64,000 nt of DNA from Flagellimonas_A sp039592695 (GCF_039592695.1 NZ_JBBUTK010000001.1:1054001-1118000); one strand, 5' to 3'. Positions 34,753 to 44,388 are shown, counted from the first letter of the stretch. Translations and numbers: made by a program. Notes: generated by a model not told the origin, from the sequence alone.

Positions 34753-37700
34753 ATGAAACATTTTTTCCTTCTCCCAATTATAATACTCTTTGTACACCCC
34801 ATAGGCGATTTGAACGCCCAACGTAAAAAAAGTAAAAACGTTACTACTGGAACTTATCCTGAATCATTGTACAACTCCATTGAGTGGCGTCTAGTAGGCC
34901 CGTTTAGGGGCGGTCGTGCCGGTACGGCGACGGGTGTATTGGACAATCCCAACCTGTATTATATGGGAACCGCTGGAGGCGGTGTTTGGAAAACCATTGA
35001 TGCAGGCAATACCTGGAGCTGTATTTCCGATGGCTATTTTGGAGGTTCCATCGGTGCCGTGGCCGTTTCCGAATCTGACCCCAATGTGATTTATGTCGGT
35101 GAAGGGGAACAGACGTTGCGGGGCAACGTTTCCTCAGGAAACGGTCTTTGGAAAAGTTTGGATGCCGGGGAGACCTGGCAATTTATCGGACTTGAAGGTT
35201 CGGAACACATTGCGAGAATTCGAATACACCCTACCGACCCCAATTTGGTGTATGTAGCGGCCATAGGAAATCTTTGGAAGCCCAACGAGACCCGTGGGGT
35301 CTATCGCTCCAAGGACGGTGGACAAAACTGGGAAAAGATTCTCTACGAAAGTGATAAGGCCGGAGCGGGCGACTTAATCCTTGATCCCAATAATCCACGG
35401 ATTATGTACGCTGCTACTTGGGAAATGAAGCGAAACGGCTACCGAATGGACAGTGGTGGGCCTGACAGCAAACTATACAAAAGTACGGATGGTGGGGATT
35501 CATGGACAGACATTTCTAAATACAAGGGCCTTCCCGAAGGACCTTGGGGCATTGTGGGGATTACGGTTTCCCCTGTGGATTCCAACAGGGTTTGGGCGAT
35601 TATTGAAGCGGGGGACGGTGGCGTTTTTCGGTCTGATGATGCGGGAAATACATGGAAGAAAATAAATGAAGACCGGGCGTTGTTGCAACGGGCCTGGTAC
35701 TACTGCCGCATTTATGCCGATACCCAAAATAAGGATAAGGTGTACGTGATGAACGTAAGTTATGGGGTCTCCACCGATGGCGGAAAGACCTTCGAATTGA
35801 AGAACGCCCCCCATGGCGATCATCATGATCTGTGGATAGACCCCAATAACAATAACCGTATGGTCATTGCCGATGATGGTGGGGCTCAGGTTTCCAATGA
35901 TGGTGGTGAGAATTGGACCACCTACCACAACCAACCCACGGCACAGTTTTATAGGGTGACAACGGACAATGCCTTTCCGTACCAAATTTACGGCGCACAA
36001 CAGGACAATTCATCTGTGCGCATCGCCCATCGTACCTCGGGTAATGGCATAACCGAACGCGATTGGGAACCTTCTGCAGGTGGTGAAAGTGCCCATCTCG
36101 CTCCTGACCCCAAAAACAACGACATTGTCTACGGCGGCACCTACAAAGGGTACATGATGCGCTACGACCATTCAGTGGACCAAAACCGCTCCATCAATGT
36201 TTGGCCCGACAATCCCGCAGGTTCAGGAGCCGAAGTCATGAAATACCGCTTCAATTGGAATTTTCCCGTGAAGTTCAGTATTCACGATGACAATAAATTA
36301 TATGTGGGTTCCAACTTTTTACATGCCACCACCAATGGGGGGCAAAGTTGGCAGACCATTTCGCCAGACCTTACCCGTGGATTACCGGAAACCATAAAAT
36401 CATCAGGAGGTCCGATTACCCAAGACAACACGGGGGCCGAATTCTATTCGAACATTTTTGTAATCAACGAATCACCCTTGGAAGAGGGTGTCATTTGGGT
36501 AGGAAGTGACGATGGATTGATTCATGTTTCTAGGGATAATGGCCAGAACTGGGAAAACATCACGCCACCAGAAGGTATGAGTCCAAAACTGAACATGGTC
36601 AATTGCATTGATCCGAGTCCGTTCCAAAAAGGCGCGGCCTATGTCGCGGCCACCTCCTACAAATTTGGCGATTATACCCCCTATTTGTACAAGACCACTG
36701 ATTACGGAAAAACATGGAGGGTCATTACCAAGGGGATTAAAACCAATCATTATACGAGAGCCATTCGTTCCGATAAGGTACGTGAGGGATTGTTGTACGC
36801 AGGTACCGAATGGGGCATGTACGTATCTTTTGACAATGGCAACAGTTGGTCGCCTTTTCAATTGAACCTGCCCATCACCTCCATTCGGGACTTGCACGTT
36901 CGGGACAACGATTTGATTGCCGCGACCCACGGGCGTAGTTTTTGGATGATCGATGACCTGACGCCATTGCACCAATTGTCTGACGAAGTGGCCAGTACCG
37001 ACTTTTACTTGTACAAGCCAGACAAGGCCTATCGCATGCAACAAGGGGGACGGGGAAAACCAAATATGAAATTAGTGGGAGAAAACCACCCCGATGGGGC
37101 CATCATCAATTACTATGTTAAAAACCTTCAAGAAACCGATACCGTTTCCATTGCCATTTTGGAAATGGATGGGACCGTCATCCAACGCTTTTCAAATGTG
37201 GCGAAGGAAGATAAATTGAACCCGAAAGCCGATATACCTTTGGAAGTTGCCTCTGGAGGCAATAGACTGATATGGAATATGCGTTATCCTGGCTTTAAAG
37301 AATTTGAGGGTATGGTGTTTTATTCCTCACCCAATCGCGGTCCGAAGGCCGTTCCTGGAGAGTACAAGATTCGTATGAACTACAATGGAAATACTTCAGA
37401 ACAAACATTGACCCTAGTAAAAGACCCTCGGCTACCCAATACCGAAAGTGACTATCGAGATCAATTCGATTTCCTTATAGCTGTTTGTGATCAAGTGAGT
37501 CGAGCCAATGAAGCCATCATTGATATACGAACCGTCAAAAAAGACTTGGACTATCTCAAGGGAAAAAAGACATTGAAAAAAGACATGGCAGCCATGATCT
37601 CGGAATTTGAGTCGAAGTTGGAGGTAATCGAAAACAACATCCACATGACCAAGAACCAAAGTTATCAAGATCCCTTGAATTATGGTATTCGAATCAACAA

Positions 37701-37902
37701 TCGCCTTGCCTTTTTGATGGCCGATTCCCAACGTGGTGATTATCCACCAACAGATCAGGCCCGAGAATTTTTTACTGAAGTCACCAATGAGTTGAATGTG
37801 GAGATCAATGCCTTAAAGCGTTTGATGGATGACTATGTTTCCAAAATTAATGGACGTGTTTATGAAAATGGAATGGAGATGATTTCCATAGGAGAGGAAT
37901 AA
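34753..37902 (+). CDS. Sortilin/VPS10-like BNR-repeat propeller protein (second copy)
   Basis: 1049 residues, signal peptide FFLLPIIILFVHPIGDLNA. Same architecture as the divergent neighbour at 31469: SLYNSIEWRLVGPFRGGRAG opening, then Asp-box blades (WKTIDAGNTWSCI, WKSLDAGETWQFI, YRSKDGGQNWEKI, YKSTDGGDSWTDI, FRSDDAGNTWKKI, TTDYGKTWRVI) and a C-terminal beta plus helical domain with EVASGGNRLIWNMRYPG. The two are paralogs. It precedes the gamma-glutamyltransferase by 147 bp. Confidence 0.85.
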   Translation: MKHFFLLPIIILFVHPIGDLNAQRKKSKNVTTGTYPESLYNSIEWRLVGPFRGGRAGTATGVLDNPNLYYMGTAGGGVWKTIDAGNTWSCISDGYFGGSIGAVAVSESDPNVIYVGEGEQTLRGNVSSGNGLWKSLDAGETWQFIGLEGSEHIARIRIHPTDPNLVYVAAIGNLWKPNETRGVYRSKDGGQNWEKILYESDKAGAGDLILDPNNPRIMYAATWEMKRNGYRMDSGGPDSKLYKSTDGGDSWTDISKYKGLPEGPWGIVGITVSPVDSNRVWAIIEAGDGGVFRSDDAGNTWKKINEDRALLQRAWYYCRIYADTQNKDKVYVMNVSYGVSTDGGKTFELKNAPHGDHHDLWIDPNNNNRMVIADDGGAQVSNDGGENWTTYHNQPTAQFYRVTTDNAFPYQIYGAQQDNSSVRIAHRTSGNGITERDWEPSAGGESAHLAPDPKNNDIVYGGTYKGYMMRYDHSVDQNRSINVWPDNPAGSGAEVMKYRFNWNFPVKFSIHDDNKLYVGSNFLHATTNGGQSWQTISPDLTRGLPETIKSSGGPITQDNTGAEFYSNIFVINESPLEEGVIWVGSDDGLIHVSRDNGQNWENITPPEGMSPKLNMVNCIDPSPFQKGAAYVAATSYKFGDYTPYLYKTTDYGKTWRVITKGIKTNHYTRAIRSDKVREGLLYAGTEWGMYVSFDNGNSWSPFQLNLPITSIRDLHVRDNDLIAATHGRSFWMIDDLTPLHQLSDEVASTDFYLYKPDKAYRMQQGGRGKPNMKLVGENHPDGAIINYYVKNLQETDTVSIAILEMDGTVIQRFSNVAKEDKLNPKADIPLEVASGGNRLIWNMRYPGFKEFEGMVFYSSPNRGPKAVPGEYKIRMNYNGNTSEQTLTLVKDPRLPNTESDYRDQFDFLIAVCDQVSRANEAIIDIRTVKKDLDYLKGKKTLKKDMAAMISEFESKLEVIENNIHMTKNQSYQDPLNYGIRINNRLAFLMADSQRGDYPPTDQAREFFTEVTNELNVEINALKRLMDDYVSKINGRVYENGMEMISIGEE

Positions 37903-37971
37903 ATACTGGAAATCCAGTTAATCTATTGTATCATAGGTATTACAAACCCTTAATCCCTTTTTTTAAAGGCT

Positions 37972-37991
37972 TCCCTCCTAAAAAGGAGGGA
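37972..37991. repeat. Intergenic hairpin TCCCTCCT-AAAA-AGGAGGGA
   Basis: Eight-base arms with a 4-nt loop lie between the BNR gene and the gamma-glutamyltransferase gene. The flank (ACTGAGGGAGGTGTT) resembles a dispersed flavobacterial intergenic repeat, and no T tract follows. Confidence 0.5.
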
Positions 37992-38049
37992 CTGAGGGAG
38001 GTGTTAAATAAATTATGTCTAATATCTTTTATGGAATAAAAAACTAACA

Positions 38050-39747
38050 ATGAGAACCACTATTTCAGTTATTTTCTGTTTTCTTTTTTCCGTTTCAATT
38101 ACTACCGCCCAAGACCGAATTACCGGGGAACCTTTTGCGACCCGCTCCGTAGTGTTGGCGCAGAATGGAATGGTCGCCACAAGCCACCCCTTGGCAACGC
38201 AAATCGGACTCGATATGCTCAAAAGCGGGGGCAATGCCATCGATGCAGCTATTGCAGCCAATGCAGCACTCGGACTTATGGAGCCTACAGGTTGTGGTAT
38301 CGGGGGCGACCTTTTTGCCATTGTCTGGGATGGAAAAACCGAAAAACTTTACGGATTGAACGCCAGTGGTCGTTCGCCCCAAAAACTCACCTTGGACTAT
38401 TTTGAAAAGGAGGGCATGGAGAAAATACCATCGCTTGGGCCATTACCAGTTAGTGTCCCAGGTGCTGTGGATGGTTGGTTTAAACTGCATAGCAAGTTTG
38501 GTTCCAAGCCCATGACAGAAATTTTAGCTCCTGCTATTGATTATGCGGAAAAGGGTTTTCCGCTGACCGAACTGATTGCTTGGTATATGCAGCGTAGCAT
38601 TTCTTATTATGAATCCAAGGGGTTTCCCAACATCGAGGACACTTACATCGCTCAGAATGGTGGCCAATTGCCCAACGAGGGAGAAATCTATAAAAATCCG
38701 TATTTAGCAAACACCTATCGGAAAATTGCTGAAGGCGGGCGTGATGCGTTTTATAAAGGTGATATCGCCAAAACTATCGGAACGTTTATCAAAGAACAAG
38801 GTGGTTTTCTATCTGCCAAAGACTTGGCCGCCCACAAATCGGAGTGGGTAGAACCGGTGTCGGTCAACTATCGTGGTTATGACGTTTGGGAACTTCCGCC
38901 AAACGGTCAGGGCATTGCCGCACTGCAAATGCTACAAATTCTCAAAGGATACGACTTTTCAAACATCGAATTTGGAAGCGCAGAGCACCTGCATCTCTTT
39001 ACCGAAACCAAGAAATTGGCCTTTGAAGACCGTGCCAAATATTATGCCGACATGGACTTTTTTGATGTTCCCGTTGAAGAATTGCTTTCGGATGATTACG
39101 CTGATAGCAGGAGGAAACAAATCGGGGAACGTGCGGGAAAATATTCCGCAGGAGAAATTTCTGCTGGGGAAACCATTTACATGACCGTAGCCGACAAAGA
39201 GGGCACCATGATATCTTTGATACAAAGCAACTATCGCGGTATGGGCTCGGGCATGACTCCACCAAAATTGGGCTTTATGCTCCAAGACCGAGGCGAGTTG
39301 TTTAGCTTAAAACGTGGGCAGGCCAATACTTACGAACCTGGCAAAAGACCCTTTCATACCATTATTCCTGCCTTTGTGACCAAGGAAGGCAAACCATATC
39401 TCAGTTTTGGGGTGATGGGCGGTGATTTTCAGCCCATGGGGCATACCCAAATCGTGATGAATTTGGTTGACTTCGGCATGAACATTCAGGAAGCGGGCGA
39501 TGCACCCCGTTGGGACCATACTGGGGGAGCCAGTCCTATGGGAAGAATGACCGAAGATACGGGCACGATACGAACCGAATCGGGAATCCCCTACTCCACG
39601 ATTCGTGGGCTGATGGACAAAGGCCACCGCATAGGCACTGCAAGAGGAATCTACGGGGGCTATCAAGCCATTCTATGGGATGATGAAAACAAAGTCTACC
39701 ACGGCGCTTCCGAAAGTCGTAAGGATGGGCATGCCGCAGGATATTAA
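38050..39747 (+). CDS. Gamma-glutamyltransferase family protein
   Basis: 565 residues, signal peptide (VIFCFLFSVSITTAQ). Ntn-hydrolase that self-cleaves to expose a catalytic Thr and acts on gamma-glutamyl peptides such as glutathione in the periplasm. LKSGGNAIDAAIAANAALG and PTGCGIGGDLFAIVW mark the large subunit. The small subunit should start at Thr375 in ETIYMTVADKEG, followed by SLIQSNYRGMGSGMTPP and GVMGGDFQPMGHTQI. The usual TTH after the cleavage site is TIY here, as I recall for the YwrD-like subgroup, whose true activity is less sure. Confidence 0.88.
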   Translation: MRTTISVIFCFLFSVSITTAQDRITGEPFATRSVVLAQNGMVATSHPLATQIGLDMLKSGGNAIDAAIAANAALGLMEPTGCGIGGDLFAIVWDGKTEKLYGLNASGRSPQKLTLDYFEKEGMEKIPSLGPLPVSVPGAVDGWFKLHSKFGSKPMTEILAPAIDYAEKGFPLTELIAWYMQRSISYYESKGFPNIEDTYIAQNGGQLPNEGEIYKNPYLANTYRKIAEGGRDAFYKGDIAKTIGTFIKEQGGFLSAKDLAAHKSEWVEPVSVNYRGYDVWELPPNGQGIAALQMLQILKGYDFSNIEFGSAEHLHLFTETKKLAFEDRAKYYADMDFFDVPVEELLSDDYADSRRKQIGERAGKYSAGEISAGETIYMTVADKEGTMISLIQSNYRGMGSGMTPPKLGFMLQDRGELFSLKRGQANTYEPGKRPFHTIIPAFVTKEGKPYLSFGVMGGDFQPMGHTQIVMNLVDFGMNIQEAGDAPRWDHTGGASPMGRMTEDTGTIRTESGIPYSTIRGLMDKGHRIGTARGIYGGYQAILWDDENKVYHGASESRKDGHAAGY

Positions 39748-39852
39748 ATTCTTACATGGAAAATTGCAGTAATTCCGTAAACATTCTTTTCAAAGGATTT
39801 AATTATACTTTCGCATCCAGACCAAACCCGCCGTTTTTAGTTGTTAGGCCCT

Positions 39853-41526
39853 TTACAGCAGGTGCAGTTTGTTCATCTTTTCAATCAAATCGCCTGTAAT
39901 GGCCACCACGGCCGGTTTGGGAATACCGTCTCCATCAAAAGGCCATGTACTGGTCGGGTCATTGATATCTGAAGTCTGCTCGCCGGGATGCTGTACACTT
40001 AAAAACAAGGTTTTACCATCGGGTGAGAACCACGGGCCCGTAAGTTCAGCATCATTGGGGGCCGAAGCTAGGCGAATGACCTTTCCTTCTTCTTTTCCAT
40101 GACGGGGCACCACAAAAAGACTGTTATTCTTGAACGCCATATACGGCCCATCTTCTTTGTTCATCTTACTGCCCGACATATCTGAGGTAAACCATAAATT
40201 TCCAGCCATGTCAAAGGCTAAGTTATCGGGACACGAAAAGCCATTTTTCTCGCCCCCTGCCATATAAGTTGAGGCCTTAAAAGTCAAGGCATCGTATTGA
40301 CCATCGGTCTCTACGATTTTCAAAATAGATCCGTGAAAATCATTTTTATCATAATTGTTGGTCAATGCTACAAAAATACTTCCCGTAATGGGGTCGATTT
40401 CAATATCCTCGGGGCGGTTCAGCTCGGTGGCCCCCAAAATTTTGGCCGCTTCCCTCGTGCGGACCAACACCTCGGTCTGGTCTTTGAACTTTTCTTGCAA
40501 TACGGGTTGGCTTTCCCAGTCCAGGGCCAACCATTTTCCGTTTACGGTATCGGCCACATAGAGTATTCCCTCCTTCAACGAGCCCGGTTTGGACGAGATG
40601 AACTTGTACAAATGTTCATTGTTCTTGTCATCCCCTGAATAAGCTACTACACGTTTATCCGCCAATTCATAAAGCGTACAACATTCATGGGCATATCTAC
40701 CGATGGCAACGTGCTTTTGGGCCAAACCTGTCTTCGGGTCTACTTCGACCACCCAGCCGTAATGCTCTGGCGGATAAGCATAAAATTTTTCCCAGCCTTG
40801 CCAACTATCCCGATGTGATGGTCGGCCATCATTATCATATTCCGTTTCCCCAAAAAAGCTATCGTAATTCTCTTCGCAGGTCAAAAAAGTCTTCCAAGGC
40901 GTAATACCCCCTGAACAATTACTATTTGTGCCTATTGCCGTGGAAGCCCCATTGATGGGATTGTCCCAATTGAACTTCATCAGAGTCTTGGCAGTAATGC
41001 GACGGTTATGTGGGTCGTTTTTTACTGCTTTCCATTTGCCATCGGTCTGTTTGACGCGAACGATGCTTCCCCCGATATTGTACATTTCTTTATCGACCTG
41101 TTCTTTTGTTCGATGTTCTTCGGCGTTTTGATATTTTCTGTGGTCAAACCCAGAAACAAACAGGGGATTCACATATTCGTGATTCACCCAAAGCAAGCCA
41201 TCGGTAGCATCTTCTTCGTTGAAGGGTAAAAAACAGGTGAAATCGTTGTTGAAACCAAAGCTATCTTTTTCACTAATTTCATCGCCCCATCGTAGAATTA
41301 CGTGATAGTCCAGCCCTTTGGCCAACAACAAATCATCTACATTGGAAGGTGAAAGCCCTTCAAGGTTTACGCTCTTCAAAGCATCCAGAGTTGACTCACT
41401 GGTTAACAAATTGTTTGTGACCGGAGATGCCAAATTACCACAGCCCTTTAAAAATGGGGGCAAAATAGCCGTTCCCATACTTGCCTTGCCCAAAAAACTG
41501 ATAAATTCCCTACGATTATATGCCAT
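39853..41526 (-). CDS. PhoX-like protein (DUF839), Tat-exported
   Basis: 557 residues. N-terminal NRREFISFLGKASMG is a twin-arginine signal, followed by a Cys (LKGCGNLASP) that could take a lipid. The body carries the PhoX/DUF839 propeller with LLWVNHEYVNPLF, CSGGITPWKTFLTCEENYD, HECCTLYE, AYSGDDKNNEHLYKF, LNRPEDIEIDP and FSPDGKTLFLSVQHPGE. PhoX enzymes are calcium/iron alkaline phosphatases; this is the likely activity. It lies between the gamma-glutamyltransferase and the Fur operon, converging on neither. Confidence 0.88.
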   Translation of the reverse strand: MAYNRREFISFLGKASMGTAILPPFLKGCGNLASPVTNNLLTSESTLDALKSVNLEGLSPSNVDDLLLAKGLDYHVILRWGDEISEKDSFGFNNDFTCFLPFNEEDATDGLLWVNHEYVNPLFVSGFDHRKYQNAEEHRTKEQVDKEMYNIGGSIVRVKQTDGKWKAVKNDPHNRRITAKTLMKFNWDNPINGASTAIGTNSNCSGGITPWKTFLTCEENYDSFFGETEYDNDGRPSHRDSWQGWEKFYAYPPEHYGWVVEVDPKTGLAQKHVAIGRYAHECCTLYELADKRVVAYSGDDKNNEHLYKFISSKPGSLKEGILYVADTVNGKWLALDWESQPVLQEKFKDQTEVLVRTREAAKILGATELNRPEDIEIDPITGSIFVALTNNYDKNDFHGSILKIVETDGQYDALTFKASTYMAGGEKNGFSCPDNLAFDMAGNLWFTSDMSGSKMNKEDGPYMAFKNNSLFVVPRHGKEEGKVIRLASAPNDAELTGPWFSPDGKTLFLSVQHPGEQTSDINDPTSTWPFDGDGIPKPAVVAITGDLIEKMNKLHLL

Positions 41527-41761
41527 ATTTTGATTTTAGAAGTGAGACGTTGGATGTTAGACTTTAGACGGGGACAACGGATTTGTGTTTTGAATACTGT
41601 GAAAAGAATCTGTTCCAGTGGCCGTGGGGTTTGTTCCTAAAACTTACATACCACCTACCATCTTGGCTCTTGGTTCTGGGCTCATGGCTCTTTTGGACAC
41701 AAATTTCACGAATTTTCGCCAATGGTTTTGAAATTGTATTTGAACTTGACACTTGATATAT

Positions 41762-42166
41762 TCAACAATTTGCACAAATGCCCCTGATTACGGTTTGTAC
41801 GTTGTTGGTTTTGAATCCTTTCGGAACATCAATCCGTAACGGGGTCAATTCATCCATACAGTACACCGTTTCGCAACATTCGCACACAAAATGAGCGTGT
41901 TCATTACCTTGCGTCGGGGATTGACCAAAGGCATATTTGGCTACCCCCGAATGGTCATTGATGCTATGAACAAGGCCCACTTCTTCAAAAGTGGCCAAGT
42001 TTCGGTAGAGGGTTGATTTATCCGTTTCTCCCACCAAGGCCGATTTTATGTCAGCATAGGATTGTGCATGCGGAGTTTTGACAAAGTGACACAGCAATGC
42101 CAGTCTTAGCTTTGTTCGTTTCAGTCCCTTTTGCTGTAACAATTGCTCTGCCTGTCGGGAATTCAT
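41762..42166 (-). CDS. Fur-family repressor, probably Zur-type
   Basis: 134 residues. Winged helix with TKLRLALLCHF and DKSTLYRNLATFEEVGLVH (residues about 17-67), then the dimer and metal domain with NEHAHFVCECCETVYCMD. Structural zinc site Cys pairs are CECC near residue 94-97 and CANC at the C-terminus. It is the last gene of the operon ABC ATPase-permease-twin proteins-fur and follows the preceding gene by 15 nt. Zinc rather than iron is proposed from the operon partners and the operator at 45033-45055; this is an inference. Likely self-regulated. Confidence 0.85.
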   Translation of the reverse strand: MNSRQAEQLLQQKGLKRTKLRLALLCHFVKTPHAQSYADIKSALVGETDKSTLYRNLATFEEVGLVHSINDHSGVAKYAFGQSPTQGNEHAHFVCECCETVYCMDELTPLRIDVPKGFKTNNVQTVIRGICANC

Positions 42167-42181
42167 TTTCCTTGTTTTTTG

Positions 42182-42619
42182 TTATTTGAGGCGTATCGCA
42201 TCGGCCTTTTCGATTCGATAATAATATTGGTTGGGGTTGTCACGGTTCAAGCGCAGAATGCCCTTTACGGACAGCAAGTCGTCTGTGGTGAACGATGGCT
42301 CTTCCTGAAATTGAAGGCCAGCAACCGTCTCTGGCCCCCCATTGCCACAGAAAAAACAGGAAGCCATTGGATTCTTGGAAAGCATGTGCAAGGATTGATT
42401 GCCATCCAAAACCAAAAAATAACCTGTGAGAATGACTTCTTTTCCCTCCAATACTGCTAACTTTTCAGAAAACGTTGCTTTGCTAAAACCCGGAAAAGGG
42501 TCTTCTAACGAAAGTGCTCGATATGAAATTCCATCGGAGAGATCTGACCAATCCAAAAAGGTCTGTGCTTGGGCATCTGTTCCCAACCCAATCAGTAATA
42601 TCAAGAGATAATATCGCAT
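42182..42619 (-). CDS. Secreted SCFFCG protein, copy 2
   Basis: 145 residues. Signal peptide (LLILLIGLGTDAQA), then a small beta domain resembling the OB-like DUF3299 family: KEVILTGYFLV, the hallmark NPMASCFFCGNGGPET with Cys88 and Cys91, and VKGILRLNRDNPNQY. Its copy at 42624 is the same length with both Cys at identical positions, so the pair arose by tandem duplication. Related proteins accompany zinc-type ABC systems (the zrg genes of Vibrio cholerae, as I recall). The CxxC may bind a metal or be redox-active. Confidence 0.8.
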   Translation of the reverse strand: MRYYLLILLIGLGTDAQAQTFLDWSDLSDGISYRALSLEDPFPGFSKATFSEKLAVLEGKEVILTGYFLVLDGNQSLHMLSKNPMASCFFCGNGGPETVAGLQFQEEPSFTTDDLLSVKGILRLNRDNPNQYYYRIEKADAIRLK

Positions 42620-42623
42620 CGTT

Positions 42624-43061
42624 TTAATTCACCAGATTGCCTGTGGCCCCTTTTAAGATATAATTACAATGATCTACATCGTTCCTGTTCAGTTCGAGTA
42701 CCCCGGTGACCGTGATTATCTGATCCGTCCTGAACGGTGGTTTTTCCTTGAAGTTGACCTCTATAATGGTCTCTGGCCCCGAACCCCCACAGAAAAAACA
42801 GGAAGCCATAGGGTTTTGGGAAACCAAGAACACTTCGCCGCTTCCTGAAATATCCAAAAAATAGCCCTTGATGCTCACTTCTTTGCCCTTATACGACTTT
42901 ATTGTTTCGCCGAAGGTCGGCATTAAAAAATTCACCCCGTATTTTTCGTTGTATTCCGGTTCAAAATTGACATCGGCAAACTCTTTCCACGTCAATTTCG
43001 ACTGTGCGAAAATGTCCTGAGCCACAAGAAGAAAAAATAGCAAAAGATATCGTTTATACAT
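42624..43061 (-). CDS. Secreted SCFFCG protein, copy 1
   Basis: 145 residues. Signal peptide (LLLFFLLVAQDIFA), KEVSIKGYFLDISGSG, NPMASCFFCGGSGPET with Cys88 and Cys91, and VTGVLELNRNDVDHC. It overlaps the end of the permease gene by 8 nt and is followed 4 nt later by its twin. The two proteins agree mainly in the 60-115 region and differ in the N-terminal third (KEFADVNFEPEYNEKYGVNF here), which suggests different partners or ligands. Periplasmic location is expected. Confidence 0.8.
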   Translation of the reverse strand: MYKRYLLLFFLLVAQDIFAQSKLTWKEFADVNFEPEYNEKYGVNFLMPTFGETIKSYKGKEVSIKGYFLDISGSGEVFLVSQNPMASCFFCGGSGPETIIEVNFKEKPPFRTDQIITVTGVLELNRNDVDHCNYILKGATGNLVN

Positions 43062-44388
43062 CAGACAATGTTTTTGATATGTTCAATTTAAAAATGGATG
43101 TGGATGCCAAAATTACTGCAACTATCGCAATTACCAAGGTTGCCACAAAAAACAAGAATTCGGTAAAATCAGGTCCGTTTAATGCCAAAACATAGCCATA
43201 GCCGGACTCGATGTATTCTGAGACCAATAATAGTGCCAAACGGCCCAACAACCACCCTAACAAGAATCCAAAGAAAGCCAACAACAACCCTTCTACCAAT
43301 ACCAGATACAACAGTTTTCTTGTGCCCAAACCATAGGTGCGCAACAAGGCCAGTTCTTGCCGCCTTTCGCGAATGGTCTTTAACAAGCTGATGAAAATAC
43401 TGAAACCTGAAACCAACAAAATGGCAAGGGCGATGCCGTTGATGGTCTTTACACCTGAGCCCATTAAGCCCATGAGGCGCTGTATTTCGAATCCAGGCAG
43501 CGCGGCTTGCATGTTCGTGTTTTCATTGATAAAACGGGGCAATTGCACTAGCCCCAATGGGCTTTCGAATTTCACCAACAGCGAGGTAATCTCAAGTTCC
43601 TCTGCATGTTCTTCTTCATGGTCGTCTTCTTCATCCCCATGTTCATGGTCATGTTCATCATCCCCGTGTTCATGGTCATGCCCATCTTCGCTATGTTCGT
43701 GTGCATCCTCTTCGTGATCGTGCTCTTCGTCACCATGTGCTTCACGATTTTCATCGTGTTCCCCATCTTCATGCGCATGGGCATCCCAAATACTTTCCAA
43801 ATTGCAGACCAACAACTGGTCAATTACCGTTCCCGTGGGTTCCAATAGGCCCACAACCGTAAACGGATGGTCTTCATGTGCCTCGCCCCCCGTGGCTGCC
43901 AAACCATGGGAACTTGTAAAAGAATCTCCTACCTTAAGTCCCAACTTTTTGGCAACGCTACCGCCTATGACCACTTCAAAGGATGTTGAAAAGAAACGGC
44001 CCTCCTTCAATACGGCATTGTAATTTTCAAAATAGTCCATCTCCGTACCCAAAATACGGTACCCTTTATAATTGTCGCCATAAGAAATTGGGATGGCAGA
44101 CCCCACAAAAGGATGTTTTTTAATTTGCTCTGCTTCCTCCAGTTTTATGTTTCCAGTTGGGGCATCAATATGCAAAACAGAAGACAGCACCAACTGTAAT
44201 GGACTTCCCTTGGCGCCAACAACCATATCGACCGGAGCAATATTCTTGTTCAACTCCCCATTCAATTGTTTGCTGAGCTGCAATATAAAAGTGACCAACG
44301 ATACACTCAATACCAAAAGCAATAGGCTCAAAACCAGGTTCAACGGTTTTGAAATCATATTTCGATATGCCAAATACCCTAAGTTCAT
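43054..44388 (-). CDS. FtsX-type ABC permease with a His/Asp-rich loop
   Basis: 444 residues. One N-terminal helix (PLNLVLSLLLLVLSVSLVTFIL), a MacB-like periplasmic domain (DMVVGAKGSPLQLVLSSVLHIDAP) and three C-terminal helices (residues about 310-440). Between them, near residues 201-263, lies an extracytoplasmic loop holding 16 His in EHDHE/DHEHGDDEHDHE-like runs. This loop is a likely zinc-binding sink. It overlaps the ATPase gene by 4 nt. Similar permease-ATPase pairs occur in Zur regulons of proteobacteria (zrgB/zrgC), as I recall. Import or export direction is not clear from sequence. Confidence 0.87.
   Translation of the reverse strand: MNLGYLAYRNMISKPLNLVLSLLLLVLSVSLVTFILQLSKQLNGELNKNIAPVDMVVGAKGSPLQLVLSSVLHIDAPTGNIKLEEAEQIKKHPFVGSAIPISYGDNYKGYRILGTEMDYFENYNAVLKEGRFFSTSFEVVIGGSVAKKLGLKVGDSFTSSHGLAATGGEAHEDHPFTVVGLLEPTGTVIDQLLVCNLESIWDAHAHEDGEHDENREAHGDEEHDHEEDAHEHSEDGHDHEHGDDEHDHEHGDEEDDHEEEHAEELEITSLLVKFESPLGLVQLPRFINENTNMQAALPGFEIQRLMGLMGSGVKTINGIALAILLVSGFSIFISLLKTIRERRQELALLRTYGLGTRKLLYLVLVEGLLLAFFGFLLGWLLGRLALLLVSEYIESGYGYVLALNGPDFTEFLFFVATLVIAIVAVILASTSIFKLNISKTLSDV

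Noticed and set aside
36472..37044. 190-residue open frame on the minus strand
   Set aside because: Antisense to the second BNR propeller and without any domain signature.
41564..41752. 62-residue open frame on the minus strand between PhoX and fur genes
   Set aside because: The sequence is low-complexity (TTGGCTCTTGG-type repeats) and the peptide has no signal, helix or family match.
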